Positions 1-10,252 of a DNA stretch of 64,000 bases are shown piece by piece (position 1 is the stretch's first letter; each line of letters starts with the position of its first letter). The DNA comes from Phlebopus portentosus. Lineage: Eukaryota; Basidiomycota; Agaricomycetes; Boletales; Boletinellaceae. The position numbers were made by a program, and so were the translations under genes. The DNA lies in the NCBI GenBank assembly GCA_037892935.1, contig JAYXKI010000001.1:1364001-1428000 (forward strand). The letters are read 5' to 3'. Under the pieces are notes generated by a model. It ran no database searches and had not been told where the DNA came from. It saw nothing but the letters and a program-made list of their open reading frames with translations.

Positions 1-620
1 AGAGTACCATTTCAAAAATGCTCCTATCGCGAGATTGCTTTACCACTCACATGCAGGTATGGGATCGAAGCCAGATATAAAAAGGCGGAATTGTGGTTCG
101 CATGTTTCTTTGAACAGGAAATATACTTGACTTAGGAAGCGAATCTGGTCATCGACATCTGCTGTTTGCCACGTGTAGGTTCTAGCAAACGTGACAATTA
201 TTTCCGGGGATGGTTGCTGTTATGATGGACATGATGAGTAAGAGAAAGTCGAAATAGCGACGAGAGCACCCACCCCGGTCGCCTCAGATTGCGGTACTTC
301 GATCGCGCGCAGGTCTTCGAGTTTCCATGTCTTGCCAACGGAGAACGTGCCATTAGGGTTAAGGCGCGACTTGTGTATTAAGGGAGAATTGTCAGAGGTT
401 CCTGCGTGGAATCAGACATGAAAAGAAAAGGGAGGTCGCACAACGCACTGGCAAGGATGATGTATCGAGCTTTCTCGCTGGCGCCGCCTCCGACTTGCTC
501 GACTTCCCATATCTTGAGGTGACCAACGTAGTATTCTAGCGGGCCCTCGCCTGAAGCATTTCGCTTGTTGAAGACAGAGTCTATAATTTTCTTTCGAACA
601 ACTGCTTCATGGTCGGACAT
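1..620 (-). CDS. sec3: Exocyst complex subunit Sec3, N-terminal part (gene continues past left edge)
   Basis: Sec3 is the exocyst subunit that marks exocytic sites at the plasma membrane, binding PI(4,5)P2 and Rho-type GTPases through a PH-like N-terminal domain. Exon 1 starts at the ATG at 620-618 (MSDHEAVV) and contains the conserved stretches YYVGHLKIWE and ARYIILA. After an intron at about 448-402 (GTGCGT...CAG) the frame resumes with RLNPNGTFSVGKTW and LEDLRAIEV, and a third block reads TYTWQTADVDDQIRFLSQ. These match the Sec3 PIP2-binding domain in order. The helical C-terminal part lies outside the window. The position of the second intron, roughly 300 to 180, is approximate. The identification is confident; the gene is incomplete only because of the window edge. 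Confidence 0.85.
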
Positions 621-659
621 CACAGAGTCGAGTCGCGAAGAAAGTTATATGAGTGTAGT

Positions 660-685
660 TATAATAATAATAATAATAATAATAT
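660..685. repeat. (TAA)n microsatellite
   Basis: An uninterrupted run of about eight TAA/ATA units lies in the short gap between the Sec3 start and the 3' end of the SNAPc43-like gene. It is a simple repeat with no coding role. Confidence 0.9.
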
Positions 686-713
686 ACACGAGGCGCTACA
701 GCTAACGACACCA

Positions 714-1974
714 TCACGTGAGGCCACCGCCTTCCAGGAGCCCCAGCACTTTTCCTTCGCTCACGACAGATTCAACGCGACCTATTGCAGACAACTCACC
801 ACCTTCCGTTCCGACCTCTAACCCTCGTTCTGCAGCCGCCGCATCGATCTCCTTCAGACGACGGAGCACTTGCCCACCCGCTCGATCAACAGCATCCGCG
901 TGTTCGCTACCATGAAGCAGATTCACCACAGTCGCCTTCTTCTCACGATAAGAATCAAGCGAGACTATTGGACGCTGGGAAAGTGCAAAATGCGTCGTTG
1001 AGTCTGCTGCTATTGCCGGATCGGCCTCCAATGTCTCTTCATCTTCGGCATGCCATAATCCAGCTCCTCCAGCCGGGTCTAATCTGGCTGGAATAGACTC
1101 CAAGGGATAAGAGCTATTTTCCAGCCATCGATCCAGACCAACTAAGGCAGCACGCGTTTGTTGAGCTTTTTCTAATTTGACGGCCTCCCTTGTTTCTTCC
1201 TTCTTTTGCTGTTACCGTTGCCCTCTTCCAAGCCGAGTTCATTCCGGACTTCTTCTCGAGGGAGAATGCTCGGATTTTGCGCTTGTAATTCCGATTGAGG
1301 CAAGATTAGGAATCTTGGGCGAAGTATTTGCAAGATGTATTGTGCATGAGGCTTAAGGGCTGCTTGAGGTCCGTTCAGTGACTCTGGAAAGTCTAGTAGT
1401 CTCTCGAGAGTGTCTGCCGGCAGGTTAAGACGGAGCTGTAATTTCGATCTAAACCACTTACCTACGGGAATAGGTATTCCACGCGCAGACTGAAGCTGCC
1501 TAGGAATGGATGTGGAAGGCTGCGACATGTAAAAAGTGTATAAGGAAAATAATCCTACGGCTCGCATGGTAGGACTTTCCGTCGGTTCAGTGCATTCTAC
1601 AGATAATTTGTCGTCAGAAATACGATGAAACCAGAGTGATTTCTGCTTGTACCCAAGAAAACTCTGAGCACAGCGTTTAAAAGCGTTTCGCGCGCTCTAG
1701 GTTCAAGCACTTTCAGATGCAACCACTGCCAACCAAGGCGTGACCAAAGTTGCTTGAACAATATGAACGGTTCCAGAGTTCTCGTGTTTGCTCCATTCGA
1801 TTCGACAAGTTCGTCCAAGTGAGTGTGATAAGTCCGTGAAAATATTCTTTCCAGCTCTCGGATGTCGGCACGTAGAGCATCAACGAAGAGTGAAGAAGTG
1901 AAATATGCCGGCTGTATGGCAACCTCTCCTCGGGATGCACCAGATGAAGGCGCGACCTGTAGTGTTTGGGACAT
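714..1974 (-). CDS. SNAPc43/SNAPC1-like snRNA-activating complex subunit
   Basis: SNAPc subunits of this type bind the proximal promoter element of snRNA genes for RNA polymerases II and III. Start ATG at 1974-1972 (MSQTLQVAPS). The first exon carries LRADIRELERIF and LFKQLWSRLGWQWLHL. An intron of about 60 nt (GTACAAG...TAG, near 1657-1600) leads into an exon with MRAVGLFSLYTFYMSQP, which corresponds to the family's VGALYLLYGLYxTQ core, followed by YILQILRPRFLILPQSEL. A third reading block (LEKAQQTRAALVGLDRWLE onward) ends at a TGA at 716-714. Blocks two and three are in different frames near 1215-1255. A 41-nt intron starting GTCCGG and ending ACAG would join them; otherwise a one-base indel is present. 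Divergent from Ima1 with a 118-bp spacer. The family match is good in the core; the C-terminal joining is uncertain. Confidence 0.62.
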
Positions 1975-2092
1975 GAGTATCCAAGCGGCCTATTCGTAGT
2001 CGGACCGGAACGTGAGTGATCGTCGCGATCGACGCGGTTTCGGTGACAAACAACCAACACGATTCAGGTTGAATTATCCTTTGAGTCTGAAT
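1975..2092. promoter_or_regulatory. Divergent promoter between SNAPc43-like gene and ima1
   Basis: Only 118 bp separate the two start codons on opposite strands, so both promoters and both 5' UTRs must fit here. No TATA box is evident. Inference from spacing only. Confidence 0.5.
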
Positions 2093-3965
2093 ATGACTCT
2101 CTTTCGTCGGTCGTCTGCAGTCTCCTGCTACTATTGCCTTAGTCTGATAGACCCCTATTCAGCTTCTTCAAGTCGCGCTGGTCCGTTCAACCGAAGTTCT
2201 TTTCGCTGCCCGTATTGTGGCTGCTTGAACCAGTATGATTCCCATGGTCAGATTGTTGGTGACGAAGCCGCTATGCGCGATGAGCGGCTGAACATCGATA
2301 GTTTTTCAAAGCGAGGTGCAAAACAATTTGACTCTCAGTGCAAATTGTAATTCATCACCTACCCTCAGGTTTGCCGGACCGCAACCATCTGCCATCACTC
2401 GCAGGTCAACGTTCATCAAGTGTATTCTGTCGTGCATGCCAAACAAACCAGACTCTTCTCATCAATCTGCGCGCTGCTTACCTCCCTGCACCCGAGGATC
2501 CATCATATGCCACGCGAATAGCGCAGTTACCTGCGTACATCGCTTCACTGCAGTCCCGCTATCCGCCCGTGTGTCCTTCCTGCCAGCCTGCAGTAGATGC
2601 TGAGATTGCCAGAAAGGATGAGTTTGCTCGCACACGCGCACTTGCCAACGCATTGAAAACAACTTCAAGGCCGCCCCCTAGGGCGGGGAATGTCATGACC
2701 CCTATGAAAAGCAGCCAGCGGAGCCTGCGAACTTGGCGAATACGAGGGGTATTATGGACCATGAGTTATTTCATTGCCATTTCTGCAAACGCAGCCGGTA
2801 CGTGCTACTATTGATTCTGCGGTGAAATGTTTCCAATACTAGTTCTCTAGGACTGTTTGATTTCGCTATCCCGCCTTTTTTGAGAAGACTCGCTCCTGTA
2901 TTACCACTTCTCGTTCTCTTTTCTGTGGTCTGGGCTTTTTGGGACCCTTCTTATTCACTCCAACAAAAATCGCGTGGACAAGGAGGGAAAGTCCACATTG
3001 GTGGGCGTCAGAGATATATCGTGAGTTAAGATATCGCAAGGGCTCATGCCGAGGCCAAAGCTTATTTAGCGATGTAGTTCCTGCAAAGTCTAGCATGGAT
3101 ATATCGTTTATTATCATCAATATTGCTGGTATGCTCGTGGATCAAACGAGATTGGGACTTTCTGCATCTTCATGCTCCTATAAATCCGAGCCAAACCTCT
3201 CGGAAGCAAATATATTTTGGAACTGCATTGATTTTCGAGTTTTCCGTGAGTTCTCGACTACTTCATATGCTTTTCGCGCCCTGACTTGATCATTCGAAGA
3301 TCCTTGTTTTATCTTACTTCGCGATCACTATTCATAGACCCGTACCTATTCGACTTATAGACACTTCAGCACATCGAGCACTCTCTCAGCCTTCAAAGAC
3401 AAATCCTTCATCGCATAGCGATGCACAGTCTGCCCTCCATGCAAACCGCGTCCAACCGGAACCAGACCTATTCTCTACGCTTTCGCTGTCAGGGAATCCC
3501 GTAATCACATCGACCAGCGTGAACCCCATGTTCGGCCAGCCTTCGCTTGCACCTGGACAAGCCACGGGCAACAATGACAATGATAGAGAGATCCGCTTTG
3601 AAGATGACGAAGATGAGGAAGACGGACTGCCCCGACGAATGCGTCCTCGAGATCCAGACGCGATGGACTGGGAGCCTGCGACGCCAGCTAAACAAGCTTT
3701 AGCAGCTCAGAAAAACAGCCGCTGCCGCTCAACAGACGATGGCACCTGGCTTCGTCAACAGCGCTTCTTTCCGCCCGAGGAGCCGACAGGCCTTGAAGGT
3801 CTCTTCATGCGTGCCAGACTTATGGACGAAGACGATGCTGCAGCACGGCGAGCCCGAGGATCCGCCACACCAAAGAGGAAGATCAAATGGGCATGGGTGT
3901 ATTCCGCTTCTGTAGTGCCTGTCATTGCGGTACTGGTCGCCCTGTGGTTCCGTTCGCGATCATAA
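2093..3965 (+). CDS. ima1: Inner nuclear membrane protein Ima1 (TMEM201/Samp1 family)
   Basis: Ima1 sits in the inner nuclear membrane and links heterochromatin and LINC complexes to the nuclear envelope. ATG at 2093 (MTLFRRSSAVSCYYC). The N-terminal Ima1_N zinc domain shows four CxxC pairs: CYYC, CPYC, CRAC and CPSC, with VFCRACQTNQTL and SLQSRYPPVCPSCQPAV as hallmarks. Introns: about 2314-2367 (GTGCAA...CTCAG) and about 2798-2850 (GTACGT...TCTAG). Exon 3 contains a hydrophobic segment (LAPVLPLLVLFSVVWAFW); a further membrane exon (SLAWISFIIINIAGMLV) follows. The last exon has the family C-terminal motif QRFFPPEEPTGLEGLF and a final hydrophobic helix (WVYSASVVPVIAVLVALWF) before the TAA at 3965. 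Junctions between about 3010 and 3370 were not fully resolved. Identity is well supported by both ends. Confidence 0.8.
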
Positions 3966-5498
3966 AATTGGCTTCCTAGACTGGCCTTCTTCCCGACTGT
4001 CCTTCTTCCCTTCCGCACATACATTTCAAGTTCCCGACACACACTATCGCACTGCTTTTTATTTCCACACTGCAAATGCTCCCCCTTTCATCTGTTGCAT
4101 AAGGTTTATTGCATGCATACGTACATACATATGCATTTGCATCCGTAATATCTCTACTTGCGATGGGCATGAGAACTGCATCTTACCTCTGTACTTATCA
4201 GCACAAAAAAAGGCTCTTTCATCGGTTCCCCGTGGAGTTCTTGTACTGATCCACCTTAGACGTGTCTCCATTACTCAAGTCTCGAATCGATACATGAATT
4301 CAGAACGAGTCGAGAGTCAAGACGAGTTACTATGTATTATTATTACAAGACGAACGTCGGAAGTCCGCAAAAGCCGTTGTCCACCTTGACTCTCAAAACA
4401 ATTCATAACCGGCGGCCGTCCGCTCTCTTCCCATTCTTCTGCTTGGTTGCTGCTCTCGCCAGTGACAGTGTCCACCGAATTTCTCGCTTCCTTTACATTC
4501 CTTGCGTTTCGAACATCCCGCACCGCTTTAGGATGCTTAAACTTCGGGTGAGTCGGGGTGGCTCTCACAACGTGCGTGCGAGCTCCACAACACCAATATT
4601 TATGCATCGGAATCCAGACCTTTCACGTCCCCTCGTATCCATGCATCTTTGAACACGAACACACACCGACTATTTGACTGATTCCCATCCCAATCAAAAT
4701 TCACTGAGACAGTCCCCAACTCAGAATCCGACATCTTGACATCATCTGTATACCAACCCTCAGCAAAGTCCACGACTAACAAACATTTTAATAAAGTTAG
4801 GTATAATCATTCAGATAAGACCTCCAACACCTCCAACAAGAAGGAAGAAAGCAACTACTGATATAAGTAATAGAGGCGGTTATCAATTTTATGTAACTAG
4901 TACTATGTACACCGCAAAAAGAGAAGAGAACAGGACGGGCAAAGAGGAACTTTCACCCTACACTAACCTAAGCGAGTCTTTGCATAACATGGGCAATCCA
5001 TGGACAGGAAGGGAAGTTACTACTCCGCAGGGCCGCAAAAATACGAACGAAGCAACTAGTCGTAAGGTGAAAGTGGAAGTGGGGGGGGGGGTTAAGGAGT
5101 CCACATCGTCCATCAACAAGAAACACACACAAAACGTCAAAAAACACGCGCATCCAGTGCAAAAGAATATGGAAATGAAAGGTGCTACTTTAATGATGGG
5201 GCGTGAGAAAAGAAGGTGGTATCAATTTATATGAACACAAGAAACACAGACACAGACAGGTTAGGGGATGATGGGTGTGAGGATACAAGCATCTTCGAAG
5301 AACATAGAGCTCGCAAAGCATGGTGGTGTGATTGAACCACCAACAAGAACAAGGAGGGTTAGCGAGGAGGTGAGGGAAAACAAGTGTGGATAGTCAGTAT
5401 CAGTGATCGAAGTCGGTGGTATACGTGATGAACAGAGCCAGGAACTCCGCGCACGGCGCTTCTATAGAACGAACAAGAAACGAGCGGAAGTGCATTCA
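3966..5498. other. 1.5-kb spacer between converging genes, no gene seen
   Basis: This lies between the 3' ends of ima1 and the Ser/Thr-rich protein gene. It holds only short ORFs without splice logic or recognisable motifs, AT-rich patches and a homopolymer of ten G at about 5082-5091. An open stretch of 109 codons at 4905-5234 is Lys/Glu/Thr-rich and is judged non-coding. Confidence 0.6.
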
Positions 5499-6693
5499 TC
5501 AATAACCATAGCCACGATTGAAGCTCGGGCCTCTCGCGACACTCGACATCTGAGGACCTGGGCTTGGGCCGCGCTGAAGGTCCGCATAGCCGCCTTCGAG
5601 ATGTGCGGGGCCAGCAGTAAAGTCGTGTGCGGGGAGATCGGGGACAAGTTCACCATTCGGGTTGTATGGGCGAGGACCAGCGAGACCACCGTGATCTGAG
5701 CCAGAGTGGAAAGATCCATGCGAAGCGTTCGAGACTGAACGGTTCAAGCCATAGCCAGATGGTGCCTGAGTCGCCTCAGGACTCCAGTCGATGGGTTGCA
5801 TACGATCCTCGAATCCGGCAGACGGGCGGAACTTGAAAAAAGTTTTCATTTAGTACAGAGCACAAAATGCGAATGATTCGATGTAAAATTACCTTCCACT
5901 TGCGGATGATCGTCCAGATAATGGCAACAGCAGCAATGGACCCTCCGATGACCGCCAGGACAGTAATTGTAGTTTTGGAAACCGAACTGGACGCGCCCTG
6001 TGCAACTGCAGACTCGGTCGCAGATTCCTGCGCAGCGCCCACGGTGTTCGTGATCGTTGACGTGCCTGGCGTGGACGAAGAACTGGTCAGGGCGGCGGTA
6101 TCTGGTGCCGAGGTCACCTGGATCGCCTCTGACGTGGTTTCAGCGGCTGAAGAGGACGACACAGTAGAAGATGAACTGGAGGAAGTCGACGAGGAAGTTG
6201 ACGAGGAAGTTGACGAGGAAGTTGTTTCCGAAGACAGCGTCGACGTGCTTGTAGAGCTTGCGCTCGTCGAAGTCTGAAAACAACAATAACAAAACTTAGT
6301 CGACAAAGATTCGAAAAAAAAGGCAAGAAAACATACCGTTGACTCGGAGGTCGGCGTAGCCGTGCTTGATGCCGTCGTCGGAATTGAGATGAGTGGAGTG
6401 GTGAGTGGAGTGGTCGTAGTAGTATCGGCCGTGGTCGTACCGGTCGTAGTAACCGAGCCCCCACTCGCCGCGCCCGACGTCGCCGTCGTTGTTTCCGTGG
6501 TGGACGACTCAGGATCTTCACCAACACCAATGACGCCCAGCTGGCGCTTCCTGATCATACGATTCGCCTGGCGGCGATGCGCAGGGGCGACGGTTGCGGG
6601 GCTAGCGGAGGCATCAGCCTGGGGGACGAACGCGATAAGGAGCGTAAGTGCAAAAAGGAACGTGAAGACGAGAGTTCTGCTGCTGGAAAGCAT
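5499..6693 (-). CDS. Ser/Thr-rich single-pass membrane protein (Mid2/WSC-sensor-like architecture)
   Basis: ATG at 6693-6691. The protein begins with a signal peptide (LVFTFLFALTLLIAFVPQADA), followed by a dibasic region (RRQANRMIRKRQ) that could be a Kex2-type processing site. A Ser/Thr-dominated ectodomain of roughly 200 residues follows, then a transmembrane helix (ITVLAVIGGSIAAVAIIWTII) and a cytoplasmic tail of about 110 residues ending NRGYGY. Introns: about 6337-6273 (GTATGTTTTC...TTCAG) and about 5894-5836 (GTAATTTT...AAG). This layout is that of fungal cell-wall stress sensors and other O-mannosylated surface proteins. No WSC cysteine domain is visible, so a specific sensor function is not claimed. 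A 12-bp minisatellite encodes part of the Ser-rich region. The gene model is good; the function is inference from architecture. Confidence 0.7.
6186..6222. repeat. 12-bp minisatellite within Ser/Thr-rich ectodomain
   Basis: Three near-perfect copies of a 12-bp unit (plus strand GACGAGGAAGTT) encode the repeated Ser/Thr tetrapeptide of the ectodomain on the minus strand. In-frame expansion or contraction would change ectodomain length. Confidence 0.85.
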
Positions 6694-7336
6694 GGTCACG
6701 AAGGGCCCGCAGAGCAGAGGAGACTCCTTTTTTAATGGTTCGTTGGGACGTGGTAGTCGGTGAGAGGGGAGGGGAAATATGGGGCCGTGGTAGGGACCAG
6801 CCAAACACGGCAAGCGATAAATTAGAGATCAAATAAGGCAACCCGAGAGAGAGAGAGAGCACCGAGAGAGACTAAATGCGCGTACGACGACTACAAGGAG
6901 AGCTGTAGTGCTTTGCCAACGTCGATAGCAGAGAGAGAAAGGGAGACGAGGGAATAGATGGTTTAATAGAGACAGCGGGCTCGCGGCTGTACTTACGGGG
7001 CCAGCGCTGTTGCCAAGGTCCAAGCAAGCCTCCCACGCTTCACTGCAATTAATTCATGACAGCTCATCTCACGTAGTAGTAGTAGTACTGGTGGTACTGG
7101 TGGTACTGGTCGGCTATCCTAGAATTACGCTTCATCCAAGAGAGTGACAGGAGTGGGGGAGGCGACAAGAAATTCATAATCCTATATATGTCCATCTTCA
7201 AGCATTTAAAAAAGGCAGGAGAAACTATAGTATGTAGACATTAAACAAACATTCCTCATCGACGGAATTTGTCACTGTCAATGCTGAAAGAAAAAAAAAA
7301 GAGGGGGGGAGAGGGGAAAAAGTCTGTTTTGTCCGC
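6694..7336. other. 643-bp spacer with simple repeats
   Basis: Upstream region of the Ser/Thr-rich protein gene and downstream of the heparinase-like gene. It contains a GA-rich tract (about 6847-6872), a GTA/GTACTG trinucleotide tract (about 7073-7110) and an A/G-rich tract near 7285-7320. No gene is seen. Confidence 0.6.
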
Positions 7337-9866
7337 TCAGCCGTGGCTCGTCAAGCTCCAGTCCGACAGAGCAACACTCGACGGCGAAACAAAATCACTA
7401 GATGACATCCCAGACCACTGAGGGTTGAACAACACCTCTAATGTGTACGATCCAGCAGGCAGGTCCATCGTCACTACAGTCACTTCGGGGTTGGACTGGT
7501 CGCTTTGGCCCTCCGGTAACGCCGGATCTGAGGAAGTTCGTGCAGCTTCCGCCGTGTCGATACTGATCCCCGACGGTGCATTCAGCACTTGCATGATCAA
7601 AGTCTGTCCATCGAGCGTAAGCGTAATCTGAGTGCCATCAATCTGCACTGATGCATTCGTATGCATGCGCCATTGTAATGCCTGGCTCGTGTCAATCTCG
7701 TCCTGGATCAGAACCTGTCTGCGTTTGTTAAGCAGACGAACCCCACGAGAGTATGATGTACTAATATGTCACCGTCACTTAGTGGATCATGCCTAAAGGA
7801 GAGTCAAATGCACTTACACATCAAAGTATGCACTTGCAAGGTCCGCAACCCAGAAGGCCGTTGAATCGTCCGGAATGTCAATGACAGTACTCGATCCTTG
7901 GACAGTACCGGAAGATCCATAGTTGGTGATACTCGGAGCTGCCGCGACGTTTTGATTTTCGTGGTTCACGACAATGCAGTTCTGCCCAATCGTCATCTTA
8001 CGGTAGTACCGCCAGCGATCACTCTCCTGAGTGTCGTTGGAGAAGTAATTCAGCGACAGATAATCACCCGAACCGAGTTCACCGGCCCACCGGGTCCCAA
8101 GAGCATCGAGGACAAAATCACCGACATCAAGATCATTGTGAGTCTGGTGACCCTGATTCATGCCAGCCTTCATTGCGACATAAAGCGCATCACGGTCAGT
8201 CCAGGACGAACGCATGGAAACCCATTGATCGGTATGGTTCTCGAAGGAATTATCGAGAGGCATGCCATTCCAAAATGCACCAGAGATGGTAGGATCGTAC
8301 CAGAACATGCTCCAAGGCTCAGCCGCGTCGGGCATGTCTCGCTGGAACAAGCCGTAAGCCGGAGTCTTGAATTGATCTGCCATGAAGATCAACGAATTCG
8401 CAGTTGCAGTGTATTTGTTGGGTCCGTGATCGCCATAATTGAACAGCGATGTCTGGCCCGTCACGAACATATGGAAAAGCCCGGTCTGATTGAAATTCGG
8501 GTTGTTCGTCAACATGCCGTGGTCTGAGCCAGTAGCAGAAATAAGGGCAGATGTCATCTCCGCCCAACCGGTCGTTCCAAAGTACCAGTAGTTCGCAGTC
8601 TCCGCCCACGTGCCATCATCTGACACTGCAAAGACACAGTTCTCCTTCGCGTTTGGAACCGTAAGAGTAAGAAGTTGCTGAGCATTGCCGGTCGTGTCGT
8701 CGCCAAGAATGGCAAGCGAAGCCAAAGTAAGACCACCATTGCAGACGCAGTTCCAGTTACCCTTGATATCGGCGTTCGCCCACCATCCATTCGTTCCTTG
8801 CGTCAAAGCGGCGACGCCAAGGCTAAGTCCATACTGGTTCAGTGTGGACCGAATTTGCTCCTTTTGCGAATCATTCCACATGTCGTACAGCCAATCATAT
8901 GCAATGCCAAAGGCAGCAGACATCTCAGCTGTGTCAAGGAAATGAGCAGAATTCCATTTGTCCTCATCGGGACCCCACGTAGTTGAACCATTGCCGGCAG
9001 CGTTCTGATATCCAAGGATTAATATGCGATACACAACCTATTGAGTGTATGTCTCACCTGAAGCTCAAGCCAAGTGCGATCAACCCATGACGAATCGTTC
9101 GTCATACGGTAGACATAAGCGAAGACCTTTACACGCTCCTTCACTTCACGGCACACGTCGAGAATACCACTATCGCCGTCCATGAAGTATGGAACGGGGT
9201 CCATATTTTTCCATTCAGTGGCATTTCCAAAGATCGTCTGGTTCCAGCCAGAAAGATACGGGTCGTTTGCAATCAAGTTAGGCAAAGCCTCCCATTTGTA
9301 TTGCGGCGCGATAAGGCGAGGGCGGTCAGTGCGCACATCGGTCGGACTTGGGTTGGACGGTTGAAATGGATCCTCCGGCCATGCAACATTCGAATCTGTG
9401 GTTTCGACAAACGTGGGAGTCGTGAACACGGCTGTATTCGTCTTGAAGGGATTTGTTTCAGAAAATAAAATTTAATGAACTAAAACCCAGCGATATCACA
9501 TACGGTAGATGGGTATATGGGCATCATGAATTCACTGTCCGTCTGAACAGCGAAGCGGCCAACTTCGGACTTGGCCGACACCACCGAGCTCGCAGCAGCT
9601 GACGGGTCATTCGAAGACGCCTTGTTGTCGTCATCATTATTCCTTGTCCCCACGACCGCACCAACAACGACGCCGACGATGACGAGGATGGCCACAGGGA
9701 TACCGAACTTGATCCAGGGACTAACGCCCTTCTTGGGTTTCTGAGGAGGCAAAAAACCAGAGGACTGGTTGTAGTACGGGTCACCTGAGCCATAAGGATT
9801 GGAGTTCGCGGATTGGTATCTAACATGCGTAAGAGGACGCTGACCCGAATCAAAGGACGACGCCAT
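7337..9866 (-). CDS. Heparinase II/III-like polysaccharide lyase, type II membrane anchored
   Basis: ATG at 9866-9864; stop TGA at 7339-7337. A short Gln/Pro/Ser-rich cytoplasmic N-terminus is followed by KPKKGVSPWIKFG and a hydrophobic helix (IPVAILVIVGVVVGAVV), so the enzyme should face outward as a type II membrane protein. The exon ending at about 9058 holds RPRLIAPQYKWEALPNLI and YMDGDSGILD-like sequence. The large exon (about 9012-7815) has an alpha-toroid-like segment (AFGIAYDWLYDMW) and the family motif HQTHNDLDVGDFVLDALG, equivalent to the GHxHxDxNSFxLxALG signature of heparinase II/III enzymes, then GELGSGDY. A final exon ends in a beta-rich tail (VALSDWSLTSHG). Intron at about 9057-9013 (GTGAGA...ATCAG). 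Family members cleave uronic-acid polysaccharides by beta-elimination; the substrate here is unknown. Confidence 0.82.
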
Positions 9867-10252
9867 GGCGTTTTTGAAGTCCTGTCTGTAGCTTGATCAG
9901 TACCTGGGGTAGAAAAGCGGGCGCTAAAGGGAGTCGGCGGGAATGTATGGGGAGAAGACGAGAGATGAATAGGGCAAAAGAGAGACGGGAGGCTGACGAG
10001 CCTCAAGATGATGATATAGTACGAGGAAAAGAAACCGGCACTTGGATTGGAATAGAAAAAGGCGGTAAGGCGGTGGAAAGGGGGACGGCGACGAGGGCAG
10101 ATGGTGAGAGAAATTGGGAGAGAGACGAGCTTGTAGTCAGGAAATTAATATGGCTATGGCTGACGACACGGCTGACCGACCCTCTCCGTGGGCGGGCATA
10201 ATGATTATGTAACTGGTCCATTCTCGGCACACTCGGCGCTCGTAATACATCT
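9867..10252. other. 386-bp spacer, promoter side of the heparinase-like gene
   Basis: Purine-rich on the plus strand (GGAGAAGACGAGAGATGAATAG and similar). It should contain the 5' UTR and promoter of the minus-strand heparinase-like gene and the 3' UTR of the TatD gene. No gene is seen. Confidence 0.5.

Noticed and set aside
4905..5234. A 109-codon open frame on the plus strand
   Set aside because: Lys/Glu/Thr-rich low-complexity translation, runs through a poly-G tract, no splice sites or family motif; probably 3' flanking DNA.
5867..6277. Acidic Val/Glu/Asp repeat frame on the plus strand
   Set aside because: It is the reverse complement of the Ser/Thr-rich coding repeat of the minus-strand gene.
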